64,000 nt of DNA from NCBI RefSeq assembly GCF_026410385.1, contig NZ_JAPMLT010000002.1, positions 310,001-374,000 of the forward strand. Reading direction: 5' to 3'. Origin of the DNA: Tumebacillus lacus. GTDB taxonomy: Bacteria > Bacillota > Bacilli > Tumebacillales > Tumebacillaceae. The position numbers were made by a program, and so were the translations under genes. Position 1 is the first letter of the stretch, and each line of letters opens with the position of its first letter. Shown here piece by piece: positions 51,817-60,159 of the stretch. The notes beneath the pieces were generated by a model that was not told where the DNA came from, searched no databases, and was given only the letters and a program-made list of their open reading frames with translations.

Positions 51817-51901
51817 AAATTAACCACCTCTGATCGTTACTTTGTAGTGCAATTCTATCAGGTATTGTTTATAAATGGTTCAATTCCCAGCCCATTGATT
51901 G

Positions 51902-51926
51902 CTACTATTCTCGATGCCAATAGTAG
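51902..51926. promoter_or_regulatory. Palindrome upstream of the 50524 regulator
   Basis: CTACTATT-N9-AATAGTAG, perfect 8-bp arms, between the propeptide terminator and the regulator start. It is a likely operator. No convincing -35/-10 pair is visible nearby. Confidence 0.5.
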
Positions 51927-51945
51927 TCAGATAATTTATTGGCAA

Positions 51946-51979
51946 ATAAAAAACACCCCTATCAAATAGGGATGTTTTA
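51946..51979 (-). terminator. Terminator of the receptor-pheromone operon
   Basis: AAACA-CCCTAT / ATAGGG-TGTTT with one mismatch, then TTTTTTATTTG on the minus strand. The stem begins within the propeptide stop codon region. Confidence 0.82.
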
Positions 51980-52132
51980 AACCCGAATCGAGAAACCGCC
52001 AATTGGAATCGTCTCCGCTACCTGCTTCGCCAGTGACCCACCAATCGGAATCGTCTCCACTACTTGTGTTACCTCTGAGAAAAGCAAGCCGGCACAAACA
52101 ATCACAGCAACAAACAGTAACCCTTTCTTCAT
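51977..52132 (-). CDS. Exported propeptide with duplicated ETIPIGG pheromone candidate
   Basis: 51 residues from ATG at 52132 (AAGGAGC 8 nt upstream). Basic start MKKG, hydrophobic export segment LLFVAVIVCAGLLF, then SEVTQVV-ETIPIGG-SLAKQVA-ETIPIGG-FSIRV. The heptapeptide ETIPIGG occurs twice, 14 residues apart, in a QV(V/A)ETIPIGG context. The ORF starts one base after the stop of the adjacent TPR receptor. This matches a Phr/PapR/NprX-type precursor, but multicopy precursors are rare. A short (5-8 residue) pheromone within the repeat is inferred, not shown. Confidence 0.87.
   Translation of the reverse strand: MKKGLLFVAVIVCAGLLFSEVTQVVETIPIGGSLAKQVAETIPIGGFSIRV
51995..52057. repeat. Duplicated pheromone-coding segment
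   Basis: Two 21-nt copies (51995-52015 and 52037-52057), 42 nt apart, encoding ETIPIGG, differing at only a few third positions. The flanks also match (QVV/QVA), consistent with a short in-frame duplication. Confidence 0.88.
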
Positions 52133-52133
52133 C

Positions 52134-53315
52134 TCACAACGCTCCTTCATCGAGGATGTCCATACTGGATGAGGATAGTTCCTCTCCCCGCTCATAATAA
52201 TAGATGAATTTTGTTGAGTCGCCTTTGCCACGGAAATGGTGCATTAAATATCTGCAAGCTACATATCGAACATTCCTGCTATACTCCTCCTCCTGAAACA
52301 CAAGTTCTGCATGAGTCGGCTCATCGAGCGCCCGCGAAAGCAAGACCAGCAACTTCCCTCTCAGTGGGGAGACCCGTTGATCTGTCAAGGAAGATAACGT
52401 TGACTGTATCCAAACTGCGGCAGCTTGATTCCTATTGAGTTTGATCAGAGTCTTAACCAATTCCTTTCTTGCAATCTGCTGCGAAAACACGTCTTCTTCG
52501 AGGTCGTCAATCGCTTGTTCCAAAAGTTCCTGTGCCTGTTCATAGTTTTGTGTGAGGTACTCATAGTGTGCAGCATTCACTTTTGTCTTACCGATCAGCG
52601 TCCTCTTGTTCGCTTGCATCGCATGGTGTACCGATTGGTAAGCAAATTTCTTTGCACCCTGAATATCTTTCGCGCTCTCTCTAATTTTTGCATGTTGATA
52701 GCAAATCGCTGACCGACGTGTTGGGTCCTCCTGAAATACCGATTCTACCTCACGAAGTATTTTGGAGGCATTTAAATAGTTGCCAAGTGCCGTGTATACG
52801 TCCATTAAGGCATTTAGAACAAGCGAGTATAAATCTGTGTCTCCGTATTCTTTTTCAATATACACAGCTTGCTGATAGGCTTCGATCAATGAATCATGTG
52901 CGTGTTCGTAGCTCTTATTTAAAAATTGCGCGAAACCTACTCGGAGTCGAGCATAGCAACGCTCTGTTACTCCCTTGCTTGTCGCAAGCAATTGCAAGGA
53001 GAGAACAAGAGCTTCCTCCGGGTACGATTGTTTGTTCAATAGTTCCTTCAATCTATTTCCGATCTCAGTGCAATCAGTTTGCCTGATTCTTGCCACCGTT
53101 ATTTTTAGATCGGTGGCAATTTTCTCAAGTTCAAAATTGTAGATCTCCCGTTGCCCGTTCAACATCGATCTGAACGTCTCACGATTGGTTCCCAAACGTT
53201 TGGACATCGCTGCGAGAGAATAATATTTGCCCTTCTCCGCCATGATCTCGCGTATGCGTCTGCCGATGGGGATCTGATCGAGGGCCGTGTATGGAGATGC
53301 ACCCAACTGCGTCAC
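52134..53315 (-). CDS. XRE/TPR regulator, receptor for the ETIPIGG propeptide
   Basis: 393 residues from GTG at 53315 (GGAGGTTTCAAAC upstream). N-terminal HTH (IREIMAEKGKYYSLAAMSKRLGTNRETFRSMLNGQREI) differs clearly from the other three regulators here. TPR-like helices follow (SYEHAHDSLIEAYQQAVYIEKE, GNYLNASKILREVESVFQE, QNYEQAQELLEQAIDDL). The gene lies head-to-tail with the propeptide, 1 nt apart. Base composition is lower in GC than neighbours at 50 kb. Receptor role is inferred from position and fold. Confidence 0.85.
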   Translation of the reverse strand: MTQLGASPYTALDQIPIGRRIREIMAEKGKYYSLAAMSKRLGTNRETFRSMLNGQREIYNFELEKIATDLKITVARIRQTDCTEIGNRLKELLNKQSYPEEALVLSLQLLATSKGVTERCYARLRVGFAQFLNKSYEHAHDSLIEAYQQAVYIEKEYGDTDLYSLVLNALMDVYTALGNYLNASKILREVESVFQEDPTRRSAICYQHAKIRESAKDIQGAKKFAYQSVHHAMQANKRTLIGKTKVNAAHYEYLTQNYEQAQELLEQAIDDLEEDVFSQQIARKELVKTLIKLNRNQAAAVWIQSTLSSLTDQRVSPLRGKLLVLLSRALDEPTHAELVFQEEEYSRNVRYVACRYLMHHFRGKGDSTKFIYYYERGEELSSSSMDILDEGAL

Positions 53316-53388
53316 GTTTGAAACCTCCGATCCTGTTCTTCTCCAAATTATACAACTGAATAATCCATGCGTACAGACTATTTAGAAA

Positions 53389-53429
53389 TGAAAAAAGCTA
53401 CCGATATCCATATCGGTAGCTTTTTTCGC
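53389..53429. terminator. Bidirectional terminator
   Basis: AAAAAAGCTACCGATAT-CC-ATATCGGTAGCTTTTTT, a perfect 15-17-bp stem, just after the 53431 gene on the minus strand. Confidence 0.92.
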
Positions 53430-53430
53430 C

Positions 53431-54006
53431 TTACGCTTTGGTCTTCGAACGATACGTCTCCAACTTGGTCTCGAACTGCGCCAGGTTCTGCTCATACGAC
53501 GCGAGGATCTCGTCCTTGGTCGGTTCGCCGTTGGTGGCGTTGATCAGGAAGGTATACGCGTCGAGGCGCATGCTGGAGGCGATTTGGACGCCTTCTTTGA
53601 AGGCGGGGGAGTTGCGCTCTTCGTCGGAGAGGGCGTTGTTTTCGGTGAACTTCTTGTATTCATCCCAGTTGGCTTTCATCTGGTCGTTGAGCGGGGTCAT
53701 TGCGGTTTTGAAGGCTTCCGGGGTGATGGTTCCAGCTTTCAGCTCTTCGGTCTTCGCCTTGATCTGCTCGTAGATCTTCACTGCTTCGTCGGTGAGTTCT
53801 TTTTCTTTGGAGTTGAAGGTGTTCAGGTCGACCGGCTTGGCGTTTGCAAGCGGGTTCGGGACCTCGTTCTCTTGTTTCGGGGTATTAACCCCTACTTCGG
53901 TGGTCAAAGTCTCTTTCTTATCGTCCATCGCATAGTAGCCGATGCCGCCAATCGCCAGCACGGCGACGAGAGCAGCGACCCAGAGGCCGCGTTTGCCGTT
54001 GTTCAT
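53431..54006 (-). CDS. Exported or membrane-anchored helical protein, function unknown
   Basis: 191 residues. N-terminal signal/anchor GLWVAALVAVLAIGGIGYYAM, a charged spacer (DDKKETLTTEVG ... PNPLANAKPVDL), then a long helical domain (EKELTDEAVKIYEQIKAKTEEL ... FETKLETYRSKTKA). No lipobox Cys or catalytic motif. Not recognised. It is flanked by strong terminators, so it is monocistronic. Confidence 0.72.
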   Translation of the reverse strand: MNNGKRGLWVAALVAVLAIGGIGYYAMDDKKETLTTEVGVNTPKQENEVPNPLANAKPVDLNTFNSKEKELTDEAVKIYEQIKAKTEELKAGTITPEAFKTAMTPLNDQMKANWDEYKKFTENNALSDEERNSPAFKEGVQIASSMRLDAYTFLINATNGEPTKDEILASYEQNLAQFETKLETYRSKTKA

Positions 54007-54105
54007 GTTTCATGTCCTCCTCTAATACGACTCGTAGCAAGGATAACATAATACAAGACGTGGTTCAATTTGAGGTTACTGGGGGGATATGAAAATCCTG
54101 TAACA

Positions 54106-54147
54106 AATAAAAAAGAGTCGGGACAAAAGTCCCGACTCTTTTTTATT
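54106..54147. terminator. Terminator of the S-layer gene
   Basis: AAAAAAGAGTCGGGAC-AAAA-GTCCCGACTCTTTTTT, a perfect stem, immediately after the S-layer stop. Confidence 0.92.
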
Positions 54148-54163
54148 TGAGCTCCCGTAGGAA

Positions 54164-57106
54164 CTACGGTTGAACCACTGCGGACAGGGTGTAGGTACCA
54201 GCAGTTGCGTTTACGTAGTAAACGGTCTTGGAGGTAGCGCCGTCCTTGAAGGAAACAACGTTGCCTGCAGCCGGTGCGCCGCCAGAAGTGGTGCGGAAGG
54301 AACCGGTGTCAGCGTCGCCGAGCAGGATGTTGAGGTTGCCTTCAGCTACAACCGGGTTGCCTTGTGCGTCAACCGGCTTCAGCGTCAGTGCAACTTCCTT
54401 GTTCGCTTCAACAGTCAGATCGGTAACTTCTTTGCCATCAGCGCCGAACAGCAGGAAGCCGTCCAGTGCGCCAGCTACAACGCGGATGGAAGCGGTAGCG
54501 GACTTCGCGTTCGGGATCGAGAGATCCGTTACGGTGAAGGAAACAGTACCAGCTTTGTCAGCCACGAGAGTAGCCAGGTAGGTGTTCACGTCGGTTACGC
54601 GGCCGGTGATGGTACCAGCTTCTTCGTCGACGGAAACGCCCGGGGTTGCAGCAGCCCACTCAACAGCGTTGACGTTGGAAACGGTCACTTTTACGCGATC
54701 GTTTTCGCCGGTCGCCGGATCGATTTCCGCGCCGTAAGCGTCATGCTGGGAGATTTGGATGGTGGAGAAGGTGGAACCAGCGGTGATCTTGGTCGAGGAA
54801 CCAACGGAGGTTACCGGATCAACATCGCCTTTCAGAGCCAGTTTCACTTGTGCTACCGGCATGGTGACAACCGTTACGTTTTCAACGTCGGAGTTGTCGA
54901 AGTCAGTTGCGGTAGCTTCTACGTTCCAGGACTCCATGTTGTAGCCTTGGGAAGTGAAGTTGACGGTTGCTTTACCTTCAGCGTCGGTGACTGCGGTCAC
55001 GAGTACGCCTTCAGTAGAGGTCTTAGCGGTCTTGCCGTTGAAGGAAGCCTTCGCAGCGGAACCGGAGTTAACGTTGGTTGCGGTGAAGGTAACTTCGACG
55101 CCTTCCTTCTTAACCGCGTTACCGAACTGGTCGGTGGTTTGAACGGTGAAGGTAGTGGTCGGGTTGGAAGCCGGAACGTAGTCGGTGCCTTCGGACAGAG
55201 ACAGGTCGGTTGCTACGTCAGCGGTCAGAGCGAAGGTGAGTTCGTCTGCAGCTTTCAGAGCGCCGGTTGCTGCGTTATCCTTCACGACCAGCTTGTAGGT
55301 GCCAGCAGCTGCACCGGTAGCGGTGATCGCGATGTTGTTGTCGGTCAGAACTACGCCGTCTTTGGTAACCGCGGTGCCGTTAACTTCGATGTTGGTAGCG
55401 GTTTTGCCGTCTTTGGTTACATAGACGGTTACTGCGCCGCCAGCAGCGTCGTATTGACGGATCGGGGTGCCGTTTTCGTCAACTGCGCCAACTACGAAGT
55501 CAAGAGCCTCGCCTTGAACTACGGTGTTGTTCGTGTTGGTGGAAACAGCGTTCTTAACGGTCAGTTTGTTCAGGTCTTGAGCCACAGCGGACTTGATGGT
55601 CGCGGTGCCGGTGGTCAGGCCTTCAGAGGTAACGGTAACAACGATGTTGCCGGTTTTACCTTTCAGAGCGCGAACGGTAACGGACGGATCAGCAACAGCG
55701 CCGCCTACGAAGGAAAGGGACTTTTCAACGGTGTCTGCGGTGTCGTTGAAGACAGCCGGACCGGAGATGTTCACTTTCAGACCGTGGGTGCCAGCAACCA
55801 TTTCTTTGCCGTCTTGGTCAACAACAGTGATGGTGACAACGGAGGTGTCGAGGCCTTCGTTAGCAGCCAGTACGTCGTGTTCCGAGGTCAGCTTGACAGC
55901 GGTTGCGATTTGGTCAACGGTGGAAACTTCGACCGATACGTTTTCGTAACCTTTAACCGCGATGCTGTTCGCGTTTACGAGGTTCGAAGCAACGATGGTG
56001 TCGGAGAGACCAGCGATGTCAGTGTTGGAAGCGATGGTGAACTTCACAACGCCGTTGGTGATCTTCTTAGCAGCAGCGGTTACGCCAGCTTTCGCGTTGT
56101 TCGCGAAGAAGTTGATGTGGCCTTCTTCAATCGCGAGGTCAACGAAACCGTTGAAGTTCTCAACGAGGTTGCCGTTAGCGTCAACGACTTCGAGAGCAAC
56201 TTCTTGAGTGGATTCGCTGTTAGCAACCAGCTCTTTTACTGCGCCGAACTTAACGGAAGCAGCTGCGCCGTAAACTTGAACTTCTTTGGTTACGGACTTG
56301 CCGTTAGCGGTAGCGGTTACGGTTACTTTGCCAGCAGCGTTGCCGACGAAGGTACCGGTTTGGTCGATGACGCCGTTGCCGGAGACAGACCAGGTTACCG
56401 GGCCGGTGTAGTCTTTCACTTTGAAGGTAACTTTTTCGCCGATGCCGACGTTGGTGTCGCCTTCGATGACGCCCAGTTCACCCTTCTTCACGATGTCGAG
56501 GAACAGGTTTGCAACCTTAGCAACAGCTTCGCGGGTAGCGGTGCCTTGCGGGTTGAACGCGTTGCCGCCAACGCCGTTGATCAGGCCTTTTTCTACTGCG
56601 TATGCAACGGAGTCAGCTGCATAGGAGGAGATGGAAGCCTTGTCGGTGAAGGTCAGGCCAGCTGCTTTGCCAGCAACGTTGGTGCCCAGTGCGCGGACGA
56701 ACAGGGTAGCCATTTGCTCGCGGGTCAGTTGCTCGGACGGGCCGAACTTGCCGTCGCCGAGGCCGTTGATCAGCTTCGCTGCAGCAGCTGCTTCGACGTA
56801 CTTGTAGGACCAGTGGTCGGTGCCAACGTCGGAGAAGGTGCCGGTCGCCGGAGCTGCGTCGGTTTTGAGGCCGAGGGACAGAACCAGGATCTTAGCGAAC
56901 TCTGCGCGGGTAACGTTGCCGGTCGGGTCGAAGGTGCCTTCGCCTTTACCGTTGAGGATACCCATTTCTGCCAGCTTCAGGATCGCGTCCTTTGCAAAGC
57001 TGTTGTTGATGTCGTTGAAGTTTACCGCTGCGGAAGCAGGTGCTGCCATTGCAGCTACAACTGCGGATGCAGTCACAGCAGCGGTCAGTTTGTTGCCTTT
57101 TTTCAC
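54164..57106 (-). CDS. S-layer-like protein with N-terminal SLH domains
   Basis: 980 residues from a GTG at 57106 with AAGGAGG 9 nt upstream. Signal peptide (MKKGNKLTAAVTASAVVAAM ... ASA), then three SLH domains (FNDINNSFAKDAILKLAEMGILNG, FSDVGTDHWSYKYVEAAAAAKLINGLG, FTDKASISSYAADSVAYAVEKGLINGVG). Then about 760 residues of Ig-like/beta-sandwich repeats with invasin-like phrases (VTVTATANGKSVTKEVQV). Codon use is strongly biased to a narrow set, typical of highly expressed genes. Likely the main S-layer protein, bound to the CsaB-modified polymer. Confidence 0.93.
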   Translation of the reverse strand: MKKGNKLTAAVTASAVVAAMAAPASAAVNFNDINNSFAKDAILKLAEMGILNGKGEGTFDPTGNVTRAEFAKILVLSLGLKTDAAPATGTFSDVGTDHWSYKYVEAAAAAKLINGLGDGKFGPSEQLTREQMATLFVRALGTNVAGKAAGLTFTDKASISSYAADSVAYAVEKGLINGVGGNAFNPQGTATREAVAKVANLFLDIVKKGELGVIEGDTNVGIGEKVTFKVKDYTGPVTWSVSGNGVIDQTGTFVGNAAGKVTVTATANGKSVTKEVQVYGAAASVKFGAVKELVANSESTQEVALEVVDANGNLVENFNGFVDLAIEEGHINFFANNAKAGVTAAAKKITNGVVKFTIASNTDIAGLSDTIVASNLVNANSIAVKGYENVSVEVSTVDQIATAVKLTSEHDVLAANEGLDTSVVTITVVDQDGKEMVAGTHGLKVNISGPAVFNDTADTVEKSLSFVGGAVADPSVTVRALKGKTGNIVVTVTSEGLTTGTATIKSAVAQDLNKLTVKNAVSTNTNNTVVQGEALDFVVGAVDENGTPIRQYDAAGGAVTVYVTKDGKTATNIEVNGTAVTKDGVVLTDNNIAITATGAAAGTYKLVVKDNAATGALKAADELTFALTADVATDLSLSEGTDYVPASNPTTTFTVQTTDQFGNAVKKEGVEVTFTATNVNSGSAAKASFNGKTAKTSTEGVLVTAVTDAEGKATVNFTSQGYNMESWNVEATATDFDNSDVENVTVVTMPVAQVKLALKGDVDPVTSVGSSTKITAGSTFSTIQISQHDAYGAEIDPATGENDRVKVTVSNVNAVEWAAATPGVSVDEEAGTITGRVTDVNTYLATLVADKAGTVSFTVTDLSIPNAKSATASIRVVAGALDGFLLFGADGKEVTDLTVEANKEVALTLKPVDAQGNPVVAEGNLNILLGDADTGSFRTTSGGAPAAGNVVSFKDGATSKTVYYVNATAGTYTLSAVVQP

Positions 57107-57363
57107 TTAGGTCTTCCTCCTTCGGTTCTTCGAGATCTGGTAGCAATCAGGCTGCGAGTCTTGCAACAGTGAAAGGCTCGCATGACTCCTCCAAACCTCT
57201 TGTGCAAATTGTATAGACCCTTGAGGGATATATGCTCCTGTCGAATCGGCTCGAAGCGACAGGCTGGCTAGCAGTTCGTGGTTCCGGTGGCGCCAGAACC
57301 ACTCCCCGGCGGGGCTCTCATGACAGTCCCGCGGCGGTTAAGTTTCTCAAGGGCTCGAGCCTA
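57107..57363 (-). ncRNA. Long structured 5' leader of the S-layer mRNA
   Basis: About 257 nt between the inferred transcription start and the GTG. At least three strong hairpins: CCTGTCG-N13-CGACAGG (57238-57264), GTGGTTC-...-GAACCAC (57278-57302) with an inner TGGCGCCA palindrome, and CCCCGGCGGGG (57304-57316); a CTCAAG/CTTGAG stem lies near 57345. It matches no riboswitch class I can recognise. It probably stabilises or regulates an abundant mRNA. Confidence 0.7.
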
Positions 57364-57370
57364 TGCTTGT

Positions 57371-57425
57371 ATATTAGCAAACTTGAAATAGTTTGTCACT
57401 AGCTGGTAGACATTTTTTGTCTACT
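57371..57425 (-). promoter_or_regulatory. S-layer promoter with upstream palindrome
   Basis: GTGACA (57394-57399), 17-nt spacer, TAATAT (57371-57376) on the minus strand. Directly upstream lies a perfect palindrome GTAGACA-AAAAA-TGTCTAC (57407-57425), a candidate operator. The remaining 57426-57596 shows only AT-rich sequence. Confidence 0.72.
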
Positions 57426-57594
57426 AAAAAATGTATTTGTCCCTTTTTTGGCACAAATCATTTTTCGACAAACAATTCCATGTTCCACTAACAGAATTAC
57501 CCAAATTGATCACCGGCGTTAGCACTTTTTATGTACTCGAGTAATAATTTTAGACGAGCGTCCAAAGTTTGGCAATCAATTTTTCTGTAGGGCA

Positions 57595-57634
57595 AGCAAA
57601 AACCCCTACTCAATCTATGAGAGCAGGGGTTCAT
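57595..57634 (-). terminator. Terminator of the GT4-ligase operon
   Basis: AACCCCTGCTCTCATAGATTGAGTAGGGGTT then TTTG on the minus strand. The stem is AACCCCT/AGGGGTT with extra CTC/GAG pairing. Confidence 0.78.
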
Positions 57635-57645
57635 GTATGTCTTTC

Positions 57646-58779
57646 TTATTTGCTTGCGATCATCTTTTTGTAGACATCTGTCGTCTCCCGCACGAGCCGC
57701 GGCAGAGTAAAGCGGCGGTAGACCATCTCTTGACCCGCCTTTGCCATGCGCAGACGCAGCTCCTTGTCCTTGACCAGGAGACAGATCGCCTGAGCCAGCT
57801 CCTCCGGGTCGGCGGGCGGCACGAGCAGGCCGTCCTCGCCGGAGTCGATCACCTCGGGCGAGCCGCCGACCGCCGTCGCGATCGCCGGGACGCCGACGGC
57901 CAGCGCTTCGAGCAGCGCGACGCTCAGCCCTTCGGAGAGCGACGGGAGCACAAACACGTCGAGCTGCGGCAACAGATCCGGCACATCCTGCCGGAAGCCG
58001 AGCATTTTGATGTACCGCTCGACGCCGAGTGCCTTGGCCTCCGCCTGCAGCTCTTCGTAGAGGTCCCCGTCGCCAAACCAAGGAAAGACGACGTTTTGAT
58101 CTTCGGCGACGACCTTTTGGATCGCCTGCAGGAGATAGGTGTGACCCTTGACGGTGTGCAGCCGGGCCACGGTGCCGACGATGGTCACATCGTCGCCCAC
58201 TCCGAGCAACTCGCGCAGCGAGGTCTCCGGCACATGTTCCTGCGGCTGCTCCGGCAGTTCGATCGCGTTGTGCACGACGCTCAGTTTGCTCTCGGGCAGT
58301 CCCTTTTTGAGATGCTCTTCCTTCATCGCCCGCGAGACGAGGATGAAGTGATGGACGAACGGCCACGTCAGCCGTTCGAAGGAAGCAAACAGGAGCCGCT
58401 TCCAATACATCGGGTAGTCGAGAGCCAGTATGCTGTGCACGGTGGTGATCAGCCGGGCCGGATAGCCGGCCTGACGGTTGGCCAGCCGCCCGATCAGGTT
58501 GGCCCGCACGCCGTGCGTGTGGATGACGTGCGGCCGCCAATCGTTGATGAGATCCCGCACCGGGTGCAGGCCGCCCCATTCCTTGCGACCGCTCTTGAGC
58601 ACGGTGATCGGAATGCCGAGCCGCCGCACCCGCGCAGAGAACTCTCCTTCATAGAATACAGCCACCTGCGGGTGGAATTGATGCGTATCCAAGTTGTTGA
58701 CCAGTCCGATCAGGTGCTGTTCGGCACCTCCGAACTCGCCGCCTCCGATCAGATAGAGGACGCGTATCGGCGCTTCCAC
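57646..58779 (-). CDS. Family 4 glycosyltransferase
   Basis: 377 residues from GTG at 58779. GT-B fold: N-terminal YLIGGGEFGGAEQHLIGLVNNL, VIHTHGVRANLIGRL, and C-terminal donor part VGTVARLHTVKGHTYLLQAI, FPWFGDGDLYEELQAEAKAL, LPSLSEGLSVALLEALAVGVPAIATAVGGSPEVI (E-x7-E). Retaining transferase. With the ligase-like gene 19 nt upstream it forms a surface glycan unit. Substrate unknown. Confidence 0.92.
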   Translation of the reverse strand: MEAPIRVLYLIGGGEFGGAEQHLIGLVNNLDTHQFHPQVAVFYEGEFSARVRRLGIPITVLKSGRKEWGGLHPVRDLINDWRPHVIHTHGVRANLIGRLANRQAGYPARLITTVHSILALDYPMYWKRLLFASFERLTWPFVHHFILVSRAMKEEHLKKGLPESKLSVVHNAIELPEQPQEHVPETSLRELLGVGDDVTIVGTVARLHTVKGHTYLLQAIQKVVAEDQNVVFPWFGDGDLYEELQAEAKALGVERYIKMLGFRQDVPDLLPQLDVFVLPSLSEGLSVALLEALAVGVPAIATAVGGSPEVIDSGEDGLLVPPADPEELAQAICLLVKDKELRLRMAKAGQEMVYRRFTLPRLVRETTDVYKKMIASK

Positions 58780-58798
58780 TGTACATCCCGCCTGTCGT

Positions 58799-60157
58799 TT
58801 ATGCGTTTGCCTTCCCGTTGATCAAACGGATGCTCACGTACAAGATCGCGATCAACGGCCAGAAGGTGGTGATGACGACTTCATTTTCAAAAATACCAGC
58901 CGTGACGTTCTCCACAATCATACCAAAAATTGCCGCCGTAATGCCAGCGTTCAACGCGTGCAGGTACGAGGAGTTTGCTTTTGCGGCAAAGACGTTTTTG
59001 ATGCCGGCGAACACCGGGGTGAGCAGCATCGCCACGTAGGCGACAAATCCGAGGATGCCCATCTCCGCCAGCACGCGCATGTACTGGTTGTCGATCCAGG
59101 TCGCGCCCGGCATGTTGAATTTCAGCGCGACGGTGTCGCCGACGGTGCCGATCCCGGCGCCAAAGACGGGCGACTCTTTCCAGATGTTGAACGCCCGTGC
59201 CCAAAACTCGACGCGGCCTTTGTTCGAAGCCTTCTCTAGATATTCGGGCGTGAACGCCAGCAACAGTCGGTCGACGACGTCCGGCGCGGCAAACGGTGCG
59301 GCGACGAGGCCGCCGATGCCGATCAGAGCCAGCCATTTGTTGCGGGTGATCAGGGTGTACAGCGCCATGCCGGCGATAAATCCGATCCATGCGCCCCGCG
59401 AGAAGGTGAGCAGGAGGCACGCCAACATGAGCAGCGACGCGCTGCCGTAGAGCAGGCGGCGGGTCCAGTCTTTCGCCCAGAGGGTCAGGGCGATGGCGAT
59501 CGGCGCGACGAGCACCATGTAGCCGCCGAGGGAGTTCGGGTTGCCGATGGTGGAGAAGACGCGGATCGTAAGGCCGGACTCCGCCTCGGAGTAGGTCCAC
59601 GACTTCGGCGTCTCCATGCCGGACAGTTTCTGGTAGATGCCGTACAGGGCGACGGCGGTCGCGGCGACGATCATGACGTTGATCATGTCTTTGATCGTCA
59701 CTTCGTCATCGAGCAGCGCGTTGAGGACGAAGAAGTACAGGGTGTACTCCAGCAACGCCCGGATGCCGTAGATCGCAGCCGGGAGCGACGCGTGCACGTC
59801 GACCCAGAAATAGTTGCCGTAGCCTTTGGAAATGTCGAGCGACTGCGGGTTGAAGATCCAGTTGGCAAACATCGACAGCACGGCTGTCACGAACGTCGCG
59901 AGGATCAGCCAGTGCAGGCGGGTCGCTTTCCAGTCGATGCGACCCTCGGCGCGGGACTTGAGGAAGAAGGCGATGTAGAGCAGGAACATCAGGCCTTCGT
60001 TCCAGATGCCGCCGAACATGCCAAGACCCGGCACCGCGCCGAGGATGTCCCGGACGATGGAGTTGGTCATGCCAAACAGGGCGAGGATCAACAGCAGATA
60101 GTACGTAAAGTCACGCAGTCGGGGCTGCTGGATAGACGCGAGCGGAGTGGCTCCCAT
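58799..60157 (-). CDS. O-antigen ligase-like membrane protein (WaaL/RfaL/Wzy family)
   Basis: 452 residues with 10-12 membrane segments. Conserved ligase/polymerase loop near AFNIWKESPVFGAGIGTVGDTVALKF, with WIDNQYMRVLAEMGILGFVAYVAML at the C-terminal side. The family joins or polymerises glycans on the outer face of the membrane; in a monoderm the product is likely an S-layer or wall glycan. Upstream neighbour encodes an SLH protein. Confidence 0.88.
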   Translation of the reverse strand: MGATPLASIQQPRLRDFTYYLLLILALFGMTNSIVRDILGAVPGLGMFGGIWNEGLMFLLYIAFFLKSRAEGRIDWKATRLHWLILATFVTAVLSMFANWIFNPQSLDISKGYGNYFWVDVHASLPAAIYGIRALLEYTLYFFVLNALLDDEVTIKDMINVMIVAATAVALYGIYQKLSGMETPKSWTYSEAESGLTIRVFSTIGNPNSLGGYMVLVAPIAIALTLWAKDWTRRLLYGSASLLMLACLLLTFSRGAWIGFIAGMALYTLITRNKWLALIGIGGLVAAPFAAPDVVDRLLLAFTPEYLEKASNKGRVEFWARAFNIWKESPVFGAGIGTVGDTVALKFNMPGATWIDNQYMRVLAEMGILGFVAYVAMLLTPVFAGIKNVFAAKANSSYLHALNAGITAAIFGMIVENVTAGIFENEVVITTFWPLIAILYVSIRLINGKANA

Positions 60158-60159
60158 CG

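Noticed and set aside
53250-53290. QIPIG near the N-terminus of the 52134 receptor, similar to TIPIG of its propeptide
   Set aside because: The match is five residues in a region before the HTH, most likely chance.
54170-57172. Plus-strand ORF of 1000 codons antisense to the S-layer gene
   Set aside because: Composition (Gly/Val/Cys-rich) reflects restricted codon use of the S-layer gene; no domain, start or promoter.
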